DNA of 64,000 bases from Luteipulveratus halotolerans (lineage in GTDB: Bacteria > Actinomycetota > Actinomycetes > Actinomycetales > Dermatophilaceae), in the NCBI RefSeq assembly GCF_001247745.1, contig NZ_LAIR01000002.1, positions 3,968,001-4,032,000 on the forward strand, written 5' to 3'. The notes beneath the pieces were generated by a model. The model was not told the DNA's origin. It saw only the letters and a list, made by a program, of their open reading frames with translations, and searched no databases. Both the position numbers and the translations under genes were made by a program. Below, in pieces: positions 1 to 8,777 of the stretch. Positions within the stretch are counted from its first letter, which is position 1, and every line of letters starts with the position of its first letter.

Positions 1-570
1 CACGCGTGAGACGCCCACCTGCGTACCGACCTCGCTCGCCGTCCAGGCGCTCGAGCCGGCGCCCAGCAGCTCGCGAACCTGCTGCAACGTCTCAGGGCTC
101 AGCCCCTTGGGCAACGCCGTGTCGCGCGACGAGCGCATCGCCGCGAACGCTGCGTCGAGGGTCTGCTGGTCGAGTGCTGCGTCCGACGACAGCGCCTCAC
201 GGAAGTCGAGGTAGCCCCGCAGCCGGGCCTGCAGCATCGCCGCCGTGAACGGCTTGATGACGTAGCCGAGGACGCCCTGCGCGGCGGCCCGGCGTACGAC
301 GTCGACGTCGCGTGCCGCCGTCACGGCGATGACGTGCCCGGGGTGGCCGGCGGCCCGCAGCCGACGCAGCAGGTCGAGGCCGTGGCCGTCGGGCAGCTGC
401 ATGTCGAGCAGCACGAGGTCGACCTCGGTGCTGGACAGGAGGCGTACGGCGTCGGCCATCGTCGCAGCCGTGCCGACGACCTCGAAGCCGTCGACCCGCT
501 CGACGTAGGTGCGGTGGGCGCGGGCCGCGACGGGTTCGTCCTCGACGACGAGCACGCGGACGGCGGTCAC
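1..570 (-). CDS. CitB/DctR-type response regulator, 3' end cut by window
   Basis: The N-terminal half is a receiver domain: the acidic pocket follows 'VLVVEDEP', the phospho-accepting Asp lies in 'DLVLLDMQLPDG', and the conserved Lys is in 'GYVIKPF'. The visible C-terminal part ('SPETLQQVRELL', then 'TASEVGTQVGVSR') is the start of the winged HTH typical of CitB/DcuR regulators; the protein runs off the left edge. The GTG start overlaps the kinase stop codon by 4 bp (GTGA at 567-570), so the pair is translationally coupled. It probably controls the dicarboxylate carrier encoded on the other side of the kinase. The family role is well known; the target is inferred from position. Confidence 0.9.
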   Translation of the reverse strand, partial: MTAVRVLVVEDEPVAARAHRTYVERVDGFEVVGTAATMADAVRLLSSTEVDLVLLDMQLPDGHGLDLLRRLRAAGHPGHVIAVTAARDVDVVRRAAAQGVLGYVIKPFTAAMLQARLRGYLDFREALSSDAALDQQTLDAAFAAMRSSRDTALPKGLSPETLQQVRELLGAGSSAWTASEVGTQVGVSRV

Positions 571-2159
571 GACGCGCTCCCCGCCGCGGTCGACAACGAC
601 ACCGTGACCGACGCACCGCCGAGGTCGCTCGCGCCGATCGTGACCTCACCACCGTGCAACCGCGCGACCTGACCGACGAGCGCGAGCCCGACGCCGCGGC
701 CCTGTCCGGACGGGTCGGGCTTGTCCGACCAGCCCGAGGCCAGGACCCGCGAGCGCAGGTCCTCGGGGATGCCGGCGCCGCTGTCGTCGACGACGACGTC
801 CAGGCCGGCCTCGTCACCGTGCAGCAGCACGTGCACCTGCCCGTCGGGGCCGGCCGCCTGAGCGGCGTCGATCGCGTTGTCGAGCAGGTTGCCGACGACC
901 GTGACCAGCTCGTGCGCGGTGAGCCGGGAGCGCTCGACCGAGGTCGCCTCGTCGACGGTGAGGCGTACGCCGCGCTCCTGGGCCTGCGACGTCTTGCCCA
1001 GCAGCAGCGCCTCGAGCACGGGTTCGTCGACCGCCGCGACGACCGTGTCCGCGAGCGAACGCGTCATCTCCAGCTCTGCGGTCGCGAAGTCGATCGCGGC
1101 GTCGGTCTCACCCATCTCGACCAACGACACCATGGTGTGCAGCCGGTTGGCGGCCTCGTGGTTCTGGGCGCGCAGCGCGGTCGCCATGCCTCGTACGGTG
1201 TCGAGCTCGGCCGTGACGGCCTGCAGCTCGGTGCGGTCACGCAGCGTCACGACCCAGCCGACGAACCGGCCGTTCCACTGCGCCGGCGCCTGATTCATCA
1301 CGACCACGCGATCGCGCAGCACGACCGGGCGGTCGTGCACCTCGGCCGGCTCGGCGTCATCCGTGGTCAGCCCGACGTCGGCGAGCCGTTGCCCCTCCAG
1401 CGAGTCCGGCGCGTCGAGCAGGCGGCGTGCCTCCTCGTTGGCGAGCATGACCCGGCCGTCGCCGTCGAGCAGCAGCAGCCCTTCTCGGACGGCCCGCAGC
1501 ACCGCGTCGTAGTACTCGTACATCCGGGTGATCTCGACCTCACCGAGGCCGTGGGTCTGCCGACGCAGCCGCCGCTGCACCAACCACGCCCCGAGCGCAC
1601 CGATCGCGCCGACCCCGAGCGCGACCAGCAGCAGACCGGGCAGGGCGTCCAGCGTCGTGCGCTGCACCGTCTCCATGCGGATGCCCACCGACACCAGCCC
1701 GACGACCCGACCGTCGTTGGTGATCGGTACGACGGCGCGCACCGACGGTCCGAGCGTGCCGGTGTAGGTCTCGGTCACCTCGCGGCCCTCGGTGGCACCC
1801 GCGATCGTGCCGCGGAACGTGCCGCCGATCTGCGTCGGGTCGGGATGCGTGAAGCGAATGCCCTTCGGGCTCATGATCACGACGAAGTCGGTGCCGGTGT
1901 CGCGACGGACGCGCTCGGCGTACGGCTGGAGCACGTCGGTGGCCTGCGGTGTGCTGATCACCGTGGCGACCTGTGGGCCGTCGGCCACGGAGCGGGCGAT
2001 GTCGAGGGCCCGGGCGCGGGCGTCGCCGTACGCGTCGTGCCGCGCATCGGCGTAGGCGATGACCAGTCCGATCGTCACGAGCAGGACGAGCATCGCCAGC
2101 TGCCACACCAGCATCTGGGCCGCCACGGTGCGGGGACGTCGTCGAGCCATCACCCGCAT
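567..2159 (-). CDS. CitA/DcuS-type sensor histidine kinase
   Basis: 530 aa membrane sensor. A first membrane helix lies at about residues 14-35, an extracytoplasmic sCache-like sensor domain follows to about 160, then a second helix ('LLLVALGVGAIGALGAWLV'), a PAS domain (about 205-310), an H-box of the CitA kind ('NHEAANRLHTMVSL') and a GHKL ATPase domain with N-box 'NLLDNAIDAA' and G-boxes 'DSGAGIP' and 'GRGVGLALV'. Such kinases sense citrate or C4-dicarboxylates. It is divergent from the dctA-like gene 104 bp away, which supports a role in sensing that substrate. An alternative start is the ATG at 2150. The ligand cannot be told from sequence. Confidence 0.92.
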   Translation of the reverse strand: MRVMARRRPRTVAAQMLVWQLAMLVLLVTIGLVIAYADARHDAYGDARARALDIARSVADGPQVATVISTPQATDVLQPYAERVRRDTGTDFVVIMSPKGIRFTHPDPTQIGGTFRGTIAGATEGREVTETYTGTLGPSVRAVVPITNDGRVVGLVSVGIRMETVQRTTLDALPGLLLVALGVGAIGALGAWLVQRRLRRQTHGLGEVEITRMYEYYDAVLRAVREGLLLLDGDGRVMLANEEARRLLDAPDSLEGQRLADVGLTTDDAEPAEVHDRPVVLRDRVVVMNQAPAQWNGRFVGWVVTLRDRTELQAVTAELDTVRGMATALRAQNHEAANRLHTMVSLVEMGETDAAIDFATAELEMTRSLADTVVAAVDEPVLEALLLGKTSQAQERGVRLTVDEATSVERSRLTAHELVTVVGNLLDNAIDAAQAAGPDGQVHVLLHGDEAGLDVVVDDSGAGIPEDLRSRVLASGWSDKPDPSGQGRGVGLALVGQVARLHGGEVTIGASDLGGASVTVSLSTAAGSAS

Positions 2160-2263
2160 TGTGCACGTCCGCCCAGCATGTGACCCACGTCACGAACACT
2201 ACGAACACAACGCGCGGCGCCGAGCGGTCCCGCACCAGACTCGCCCGGCGAAGGAGGTCCACC

Positions 2264-3630
2264 ATGACCACAACCACCTCGGGCACGGCTCCAGCACGGC
2301 GCACGGACCGCACCCACTTCCTCTACATCGCCGTGATCGTCGCGGTGCTGCTCGGCATCGCCGTCGGCCTCATCTGGCCCGACCTCGGCGAGTCGCTGAA
2401 GCCGCTCGGCACCGGCTTCGTCAACCTCATCAAGATGATGATCGGCCCGGTCATCTTCTGCACGATCGTGCTCGGCATCGGGTCCGTACGATCCGCGGCC
2501 CAGGTCGGCAAGGTCGGCGGCCTCGCGCTCGGCTACTTCCTCACGATGTCGACGTTCGCGCTCGCGATCGGCCTGGTCCTCGGCAACGTGCTGCACCCCG
2601 GCAGCGGCCTGCACATCACGGCCGAGACGGCGAAGTCCGGTGCGAGCCAGGTCAAGGAGTCCGAGGGCACCGTCGACTTCCTGCTCGGCATCATCCCGGA
2701 CACGATGGTGTCGTCGCTGACGTCCGGCGAGGTGCTGCAGGCGCTGCTCGTCGCACTCCTCGTCGGGTTCGCGCTGCAGGCGATGGGCCCTGCCGGTGAG
2801 CCGGTGCTGCGGGGCATCGGCGCCATCCAGAAGGTCGTGTTCCGGGTGCTCGCCATGATCATGTGGCTCGCCCCGATCGGCGCGTTCGGTGCGATGGCCG
2901 CCGTCGTCGGTGCCACCGGTGTCGACGCGCTCAAGAGCCTGGCCGTGATCATGCTCGGGTTCTACGCCACCTGCGCGATCTTCGTGTTCGGCATCCTCGC
3001 GCTCGTGCTGCGGGTCACCAGCGGCGTCAACATCTTCAAGCTGCTGAAGTACCTCGCCCGCGAGTTCCTGCTGATCCTGTCGACGTCGTCGTCGGAGTCG
3101 GCACTGCCCCGCCTGATCGCCAAGATGGAGCACGCCGGTGTGTCGAAGCCGACCGTCGGCGTCGTCGTCCCGACCGGCTACTCGTTCAACCTCGACGGCA
3201 CCGCGATCTACCTGACGATGGCCTCGCTGTTCATCGCTCGCGCCATGGGCGACCCCCTGAGCATCACGAGCAGATCTCGTTGCTGGTGTTCATGATCATC
3301 GCCTCCAAGGGCGCTGCCGGCGTGACCGGCGCGGGCCTGGCCACGCTCGCGGGCGGCCTCAACTCCCACCGACCCGAGCTCGTCGACGGCGTGGGTCTGA
3401 TCGTCGGCATCGACCGGTTCATGTCGGAGGCTCGCGCGCTGACCAACTTCGCCGGCAACGCGGTCGCGACGGTCGTGATCGGCTCGTGGACCGACTCGCT
3501 CGACCGAGGCAGGCTCGACCGCGTGCTCGCCGGGGACGACCCGTTCGACGAGACCACGATGCTCGACGACGGCGCCGGTCATGGAGCGGTGCAGGACCCC
3601 GACCGCGAATCCGTAGCCACCCCAGCCTGA
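2264..3630 (+). pseudogene. dctA: C4-dicarboxylate:cation symporter, frameshifted
   Basis: The reading starts at ATG 2264 behind a strong ribosome site (AAGGAGGT at 2251-2258). The protein is a clear DAACS symporter: hydrophobic helices, the serine-rich re-entrant loop ('LSTSSSESALPRL') and 'GYSFNLDGTAIY'. In the first frame the product stops at 3295 after 'ARAMGDPLSI'. The rest of the family sequence ('EQISLLVFMIIASKGAAG', 'RFMSEARALTNFAGN') continues in another frame to the stop at 3630. One base is missing at about 3266-3267: restoring a C gives Ile-Thr-Glu-Gln and a 455-residue full-length carrier. The last catalytic helices are lost if the shift is real. A sequencing or assembly error is equally possible because both halves are otherwise intact. 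Confidence 0.85.
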
Positions 3631-3641
3631 TCCGTCCGCTT

Positions 3642-3822
3642 CCGCTGGTTGAGCCGGCCCTCCCGCTGGTTGAGCCGGACCGGAGCGCTAGCGGAGGTCC
3701 GTGTCGAAACCCGGTGACTCGTCCGCTTGGGTCTCCCTGTGCGGCACCGGGTTTCGACACGGTCTCGCCTAGCGGCTCGACCGGCTCAACCAGCGGTGCG
3801 GCTCGCCCGGCTCAACCGGCGG
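3642..3822. repeat. Family A palindromic intergenic repeat (copy 1)
   Basis: This fills the spacer between the convergent dctA and thiD. The outer arms are GCTGGTTGAGCCGG and its complement, each present as two tandem half-copies. The inner arms are GTGTCGAAACCCGGTG and CACCGGGTTTCGACAC. The thiD stop codon is the TGA inside the right-hand outer arm. It can fold into a long cruciform and could act as a two-way terminator. Confidence 0.85.
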
Positions 3823-4633
3823 TCGACAGGACCGGCCAGAGCTGGTGGAAGTGGTGGACCGGCCCGGCGCCCTGCCCGATCGAGAGCTCGTCGGCCGCCT
3901 GCAGCGCGCCGGTCAGCCAGACCTTCGCGGCGCGTACGGCGGGCAGCCATTCGTCGTACGCAGGCCGAAGCGGTGCGATCGCCGACGAGAGGGTGCAGCC
4001 GGTGCCGTGCGTGTTGGCGGTGTCGACGCGCGGCGCGGTCAGCTCGACCGTGGACGACGAATCGGCCCAGACGTCAACGGATTCGGGGCCATTGCCGTGA
4101 CCGCCCTTGAGGAGCACCCGCTGAGCGCCGACGTCGTCGAGCAACGCCCGCGCCTGAGCACGCATCTCGCCGACCGACGTCGCCACCGGCCCGCCGAGCA
4201 GCTCGGCCGCCTCGGGCAGGTTGGGCGTGATCACGGAGGCGAGGGGTACGAGCCGGCGTACGGCGGCCATCGCGTCCTCGTCGAGCAGCCGCGAGCCGCT
4301 CGTCGACACCATCACCGGGTCGAGCACGACCGGGCAGCGCAGCGAAGGGATCAGCGCCGACACCGTGTCGGCGACGTCGGCCGCCGCGAGCATCCCGATC
4401 TTGACGGCGTCGAGGCGAACGTCAGCCACCAGCGTCTCGACCTGAGAACGCACGAAATCCGCTGGCACGACATGGATCCCGGTCACGCCCTGGGTCGACT
4501 GCGCAGTCAGGGCAGTCATCGCCGCACAGCCGTAAGCCCCGAGCGCGCTGAACGTCTTGAGGTCCGCCTGGATGCCGGCGCCGCCCGACGGGTCGCTCCC
4601 GGCGATGGAGAGTACGACGGGTGGCCGGGTCAT
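3812..4633 (-). CDS. thiD: Hydroxymethylpyrimidine/phosphomethylpyrimidine kinase
   Basis: 273 aa ribokinase-fold enzyme that phosphorylates HMP and then HMP-P to give HMP-PP for thiamine synthesis. Seen: N-terminal 'VLSIAGSDPSGGAGIQADLKT', the 'VLDPVMVSTSG' core, 'TPNLPEAAELLG', and the anion-hole and catalytic-base signature 'NTHGTGCTLSSAIA'. Last gene of a thiM-thiE-thiD operon; its ATG overlaps the thiE stop by 4 bp (4630-4633). The last codons and the TGA stop (3812-3814) lie in the adjoining family A repeat, so the C-terminal Ala-Gly seems to be repeat-encoded. The family assignment is firm. Confidence 0.96.
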   Translation of the reverse strand: MTRPPVVLSIAGSDPSGGAGIQADLKTFSALGAYGCAAMTALTAQSTQGVTGIHVVPADFVRSQVETLVADVRLDAVKIGMLAAADVADTVSALIPSLRCPVVLDPVMVSTSGSRLLDEDAMAAVRRLVPLASVITPNLPEAAELLGGPVATSVGEMRAQARALLDDVGAQRVLLKGGHGNGPESVDVWADSSSTVELTAPRVDTANTHGTGCTLSSAIAPLRPAYDEWLPAVRAAKVWLTGALQAADELSIGQGAGPVHHFHQLWPVLSTAG

Positions 4634-5271
4634 CGCGCGCTCCACGCGTGGCGCAGCGCGGTCGCTGACGCGGCCGGATCGGGCTGGCCGCAGATCGCCG
4701 AGATCACAGCCATACCAGCGATACCCGTGCGCGCGACGCGGCTCGCACGCCGCGCGGTGATGCCGCCGATGCCGACGCACGGCCACGGGCTGGCGCTCGC
4801 GATGTCGCGCAGCCCGGACAGGCCGATGGGCTCGGCGGCGTCGGGCTTGCTGTGGGTGCGCCAGACCGGACCGACCCCGAGGTAGTCGAGCGCCGACCCG
4901 TGACGCAACGCGGCCTCGAGCTGGTCGGGTGTGTGCACGGACAGGCCGAGGTAGGCGTTCGAGCCGAGCAGCGAACGCGCCTCGGCCACGGGCATGTCGT
5001 CCTGACCGATGTGCGCCCCGTCGGCGCCGATGTCGTCGACGAGGTGGACGCGGTCGTTGATGATCAGCGGAATCCCGGTGTTCTCCAACGCTTTTCGGAC
5101 GAGCTTGCCGAGAGCGACCATCTCGTCGTCGGACGCGTCCGGGTCGCGCAGCTGGACGATGGTCGCCCCACCGCGGACGGCCTCGCGCACGGTGCGTACG
5201 AGGCCGCGGTCGCCGCACATGTCGGTGTCCGTGACGAGGTAGAGCGTGAGGTCGAGCGGCGTGCGGGTCAT
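4630..5271 (-). CDS. thiE: Thiamine-phosphate synthase
   Basis: 213 aa TIM-barrel enzyme that joins HMP-PP to HET-P to make thiamine phosphate. Seen: 'LYLVTDTDMCGDRGL' at the start, 'GGATIVQLRDPDASD', 'LIINDRVHLVDDIGADGAHIGQDDMPV' carrying the Mg and pyrophosphate site, 'YLGVGPVWRTHSK', and the phosphate loop 'CVGIGGIT'. The start is set by the ATGA overlap with the thiM stop (5268-5271); the open frame continues upstream, but only this start gives a normal ThiE length. Middle gene of the riboswitch-controlled operon. Confidence 0.96.
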   Translation of the reverse strand: MTRTPLDLTLYLVTDTDMCGDRGLVRTVREAVRGGATIVQLRDPDASDDEMVALGKLVRKALENTGIPLIINDRVHLVDDIGADGAHIGQDDMPVAEARSLLGSNAYLGLSVHTPDQLEAALRHGSALDYLGVGPVWRTHSKPDAAEPIGLSGLRDIASASPWPCVGIGGITARRASRVARTGIAGMAVISAICGQPDPAASATALRHAWSAR

Positions 5272-6062
5272 GTGAGGGTCACTCGGGCTTCCAGGTCGGA
5301 GGGTGTGAGCGCGGCGAGCTCGTCGAGCAGCGAGACGGCGAAAGACCCTGGCCCTGAGGATCTTTCGGCGGCGAGCTCGGCCGCCACGGTGAGGTGTGCG
5401 GTGGCTGCGGCAGCGGCCAGGAGGGCGTCGTCCGTCACCGCGGCGTACGCGGCCATGAGAGCGCCGAGCGCACAGCCGACCCCGGTCACCTGCGTCATCC
5501 ACACGTGCCCGTTGCCGAGGCGTACGACCCGTGAGCCGTCGGTGAGGTGGTCGACCGGCCCGCTCACGGCGACGGCGCCACCCGTCTGCTCCGCGAGCGC
5601 ACGTGCGGCGGCGAGCGCGTCCTGCGCCGACGCCGTGGAGTCGACGCCCCGCCCGCCCGAGCCGCCGGTGAGCGCGAGCACCTCGGAGGCGTTGCCGCGC
5701 ACGATCGTGGGGCGCAGGTCCAGCAGCGAGGTCGCGATCGTCGTACGCCACGGGAGGCCGGCCGCGACCGGGTCGAGCACCCAGGGCGTGCCGTGCTCGT
5801 GCGCTGCGCCAGCCGCTGCGTCCATCGCAGTCGTCGTGTCGTCGTACGGCGTCCCGAGGTTGACCAGTACGCCGCCCGCGACCTGCGCGAACGCACCCGC
5901 CTCGTGCGAGTTGTCGACCATGGCCGGTGCGGCGCCTGCGGCGAGCAGCACGTTGGCGGTCCACGGTGCGACGACGATGTTGGTGAGGCACTGGGTGAGC
6001 GGCTGCCGATCACGCAGCGCGGTCATGGCCGCGCCGAGGTCTGCAGGGCGTGGCGTCGTCAT
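5268..6062 (-). CDS. thiM: Hydroxyethylthiazole kinase
   Basis: 264 aa salvage kinase that phosphorylates the thiazole alcohol HET. Seen: 'PLTQCLTNIVVAPWTANVLLAAGAAPAM', 'LVNLGTP', 'PWVLDPVAAG', 'IVRGNASEVLAL' and the C-terminal kinase motif 'VTGVGCALGALMAAY'. First gene of thiM-thiE-thiD, so this operon combines thiazole and pyrimidine salvage with coupling; the de novo thiazole genes thiG/thiS/thiO are absent nearby. A TPP riboswitch covers the leader up to its ribosome site (GGAGGGA, 7 bases before the ATG). Confidence 0.96.
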   Translation of the reverse strand: MTTPRPADLGAAMTALRDRQPLTQCLTNIVVAPWTANVLLAAGAAPAMVDNSHEAGAFAQVAGGVLVNLGTPYDDTTTAMDAAAGAAHEHGTPWVLDPVAAGLPWRTTIATSLLDLRPTIVRGNASEVLALTGGSGGRGVDSTASAQDALAAARALAEQTGGAVAVSGPVDHLTDGSRVVRLGNGHVWMTQVTGVGCALGALMAAYAAVTDDALLAAAAATAHLTVAAELAAERSSGPGSFAVSLLDELAALTPSDLEARVTLT

Positions 6063-6065
6063 CGA

Positions 6066-6141
6066 CGTCCCTCCGCTAGTCCGAGCTAGATCAGGTTCGA
6101 CGGGTGTCTCTCAGCCGGTCGGACCGGCACCCCGCGTCCCG
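6066..6141 (-). promoter_or_regulatory. TPP riboswitch (THI element)
   Basis: Read on the minus strand, the leader of thiM holds the conserved THI-box parts in order: GCGGGGTGCC, then GGCTGAGA, ACCC, CGAACCTGATCTAGC and GCGGAGGGA. The last block is the 3' side of the aptamer and at the same time the thiM ribosome site. Binding of TPP would therefore hide the ribosome site, which points to translational control of thiMED. Confidence 0.95.
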
Positions 6142-6189
6142 TCCAACGTAACGCCCGGGCCGTCAGCGGGCCGACCTACCCTGGAACCC

Positions 6190-6969
6190 GTGACGACTGC
6201 TGCGTGGATCGACCTCGACGGACTGGCCAACATGCGTGACGTGGGCGGGCTGCCCACCCAGGACGGCAGGCAGGTCCAGCACGGTCGACTGGTGCGGTCG
6301 GACAACCTCCAGGAGCTCACGACGGCCGACGTCCAGGTGCTGCTCGACCACGGCGTCACCGACATCGTCGACCTGCGCAGCCGCGCCGAGCTCGCGATGA
6401 CCGGCCCGGGGCCGCTGGTGCAGGTCGAGCCGCTGACGCACCATCACCACTCGCTGTTCGCCGATGACCTCGTCGACGTGACGGTCGAGGACGCGCTCGT
6501 GCTGCCGTGGCACGACCGGGTCGAGGAGACCCGCGACGACAACCACTGGACCAGCCACTACCTCGGCTACCTCGCCGACCGGCCCGACTCGGTCGCCGCA
6601 GCGCTCGACGTGGTGTCGCGCAGCGCCGGCGCGACCGTCGTCCACTGCGCCGCGGGCAAGGACCGCACCGGCACGGTCACCGCGATGGCGCTCTCAGTCG
6701 CAGGCGTCAGCGATGACGACATCACCGCCGACTACCTCGCGACCCGCGAGCGCATCGAACGCGTCGTCGACCGCCTCAAGGCGACCCCGGCGTACGCCGA
6801 CAACCTGCGCGACCGGCCGTTGTCGGACCACGTGCCCGACCCCGAGACGATCCCGCGGCTCCTCGAGGCCGTACGCCGTGCCGCGGGCTCGGTGCCCGAC
6901 TGGCTGTCCGCGCAGGGCTGGACCGACGACGACCTCACGCGCCTGCGCGACCGCCTCACCCGACCCTGA
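6190..6969 (+). CDS. PtpB-like tyrosine/serine phosphatase
   Basis: 259 aa protein of the bacterial PtpB/SIW14-like phosphatase family. The P-loop HCAAGKDRTG (H152-G161, nucleophile Cys153) has the Lys-Asp-Arg form found in M. tuberculosis PtpB-type lipid/protein phosphatases. N-terminal 'GLANMRDVGGLPTQDG' and 'LVRSDNLQELT' and the 'VTDIVDLRSRAEL' strand are family landmarks. No signal peptide is seen. The GTG start lies just past the riboswitch region, divergent from thiM. The substrate (phosphoprotein or phosphoinositide) cannot be told. Confidence 0.88.
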   Translation: MTTAAWIDLDGLANMRDVGGLPTQDGRQVQHGRLVRSDNLQELTTADVQVLLDHGVTDIVDLRSRAELAMTGPGPLVQVEPLTHHHHSLFADDLVDVTVEDALVLPWHDRVEETRDDNHWTSHYLGYLADRPDSVAAALDVVSRSAGATVVHCAAGKDRTGTVTAMALSVAGVSDDDITADYLATRERIERVVDRLKATPAYADNLRDRPLSDHVPDPETIPRLLEAVRRAAGSVPDWLSAQGWTDDDLTRLRDRLTRP

Positions 6970-7030
6970 TCGCGCAAGCCGGCGCTGCAGTGGTCCTGCC
7001 GGTGGGTCCGGCCGCCGGGGGGGACGGGGA

Positions 7031-7096
7031 GTGTGCACTGGTTCGCGTGGTGAGCCACGCCCGCTTGCACGGCTCACCTGACGAACCAGTGCACAG
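7031..7096. repeat. Family B palindrome (copy 1)
   Basis: Arms GTGCACTGGTTCG and CGAACCAGTGCAC, extended by GGTGAGCC and GGCTCACC, around a short loop between the convergent phosphatase and MFS genes. The same palindrome recurs, in perfect form, at 35039-35112. It probably works as a two-way terminator. Confidence 0.8.
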
Positions 7097-7104
7097 CGCT
7101 CGCC

Positions 7105-7218
7105 ACCCCTACCCCTGACTGAGCCGGTCCGGGCCCCGGTGATCGAGCGGTGGGCCCCTCCCCTGGTCGAGCAGGCGAGCCCCGAGAGCGAGCCGCTCGG
7201 CTCAACCGCTGGGGAGGG
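7105..7218. repeat. Degenerate family A repeat
   Basis: Remnant arms of the family A palindrome can be recognised: CTGACTGAGCCGGTC on the left, and CGGCTCAACCGCTGG with a CTGGTCGAGCAGG half-arm on the right. The inner GTCGAAACC arm is missing. Together with the family B palindrome it fills the convergent spacer 6970-7227. Confidence 0.55.
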
Positions 7219-7227
7219 GTTCGGCTC

Positions 7228-8622
7228 TCAGCGCGAGCGGGTCGTCATGAGGACGACGGCGGCCACGGCCGCGGTGGCCGCGCAGATCGCCCACACCGCG
7301 TAGTAGCCGCCGAGTGGTGCGTGCTCCGACGGCTCGTCGAGCGAGCCTGTCGACGCCAGTGCGATCGCGAACACCGACGACGCGATCGCGCCGCCCACGG
7401 TCTTGGTGGTGTTGGTCATGCCGGTCGCGAACCCGGTGTGCGTCGCGGGAGCGGCAGCTGCAGCGGACGCCGGCAGCGCGGCGACGAGCGCGCCCGACCC
7501 GATGCCGACGAGCAGCATGTTGAGCATCAGCGACGCCACGTGCTCGTGCAGCGGCAGGAACAGCAGGTAGCCGAAGGCGACAAGGCCGGCCGCGCCCACG
7601 AGCGTCGTACGAGGTCCGATCCGCCCCGCCACCCACGGCAGCAGCCCCGCGCCGGCCGCCATGGCGATGACGTAGCCCGCGACGAGCAGCGACACCGTGC
7701 CGGCGGACGCGTCGAGGCCGTAGCCCGTCTCAGTGGGGTCAGCCCGCGCGAACGTCGACAGCGGGATCTGCGCCCCGAGCACCGATGCCCCGAACAGCCC
7801 GGCCGTCAGCTGCACCGGCCACTGGGCCGAACCGCCGAGCACGCGAAGATCGACCAGAGGATGGTCGGTCGACAGCTCGTGGCGCGCGAAGGGTAGGAGC
7901 GTAGCCAGGCCGAGGACGATCACCAGCCACGGCCACGGACTCGCGACACCTTCGGTGCGCAGTAGGATCAAGCCGCCCATCACGAGCGCGAGTGCCGTTG
8001 TGAGCCAAGCGAATCCGAGCCAGTCGACGGTGCCGTCCTGACCCTCGTGGTCACCACGGACGCCGTACCAGATCGCGACGAACGCCAGCGTGACGGCGAC
8101 TGCAGGCATCGCGAGCACGACAGTCATCGACGGACCGCCGGCGAGTGCACCAGACACGCCCGCGCCGAGGATCACACCCAGCTCAAGCGCGGCGACGAGC
8201 ACACCGGCACCGAACCTCGTACGCCGCTCGCCGCCGCCGCTGCGCCGGTGGATGATCGCGATCTCGAGCGGCAACCACACGACGTAGAAACCCTGCAGCG
8301 CCCACGCGACCAGGAACGTCCCGAACGACGGTGCGAACGCCACCGCCCACGACGCCACCGCGGTCGCGACCGTCGACCACAGCAGCACCGTGCGATGGCC
8401 GACGAGGTCACCGAGTCGGGCGAGCAGTGGCACGAGCAGCGCCGACACGACCAGCTGGGCCGCCTCGAACCAGTTGACGTCGGCGTCGTGGATCGACAGA
8501 TGGCGTGCGATGTCGGTGAAGATCGGCGTGTAGTAGCCCTGCAGCACGCCGCTCGCGAGCTCGACGCAGACGAGGAATCCGACGAGTCGCGCAGCGGGGG
8601 AGTCCTTCGTCGGCGTACGCAT
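7228..8622 (-). CDS. MFS transporter, 14-TMS drug-efflux type
   Basis: 464 aa, with about 14 hydrophobic helices. Motif A-like loop 'LARLGDLVGHRTVLL' follows helix 2; 'ALQGFYVVWLPLEIAIIHR' and the motif C-like 'ELGVILGAGVSGALAGG' in helix 5 are typical of DHA2 antiporters. The start at 8622 has a GGAGGACC ribosome site; the longer upstream frame lacks one. No regulator is next to it, so the substrate stays unknown. It converges on the phosphatase gene through the family B and A repeats. Confidence 0.88.
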   Translation of the reverse strand: MRTPTKDSPAARLVGFLVCVELASGVLQGYYTPIFTDIARHLSIHDADVNWFEAAQLVVSALLVPLLARLGDLVGHRTVLLWSTVATAVASWAVAFAPSFGTFLVAWALQGFYVVWLPLEIAIIHRRSGGGERRTRFGAGVLVAALELGVILGAGVSGALAGGPSMTVVLAMPAVAVTLAFVAIWYGVRGDHEGQDGTVDWLGFAWLTTALALVMGGLILLRTEGVASPWPWLVIVLGLATLLPFARHELSTDHPLVDLRVLGGSAQWPVQLTAGLFGASVLGAQIPLSTFARADPTETGYGLDASAGTVSLLVAGYVIAMAAGAGLLPWVAGRIGPRTTLVGAAGLVAFGYLLFLPLHEHVASLMLNMLLVGIGSGALVAALPASAAAAAPATHTGFATGMTNTTKTVGGAIASSVFAIALASTGSLDEPSEHAPLGGYYAVWAICAATAAVAAVVLMTTRSR

Positions 8623-8777
8623 GGTCCTCCTCGGGCGGGCTGCTCGCCACACGCTAGGGCCGTCGTACGCCGGCCGGTGCGGAATCGATCCGGCCCCGAA
8701 CCGGCGAAATGGTTGCTGGACCAGTGGGTAGCCGCCATGCTCACGCGCAGGACTAGTCGCAAACGGAGGGACTCAGC

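Noticed and set aside
654..2183. A 509-residue open frame opposite the sensor kinase
   Set aside because: Low-complexity Arg/His/Asp sequence; the minus strand holds all kinase motifs.
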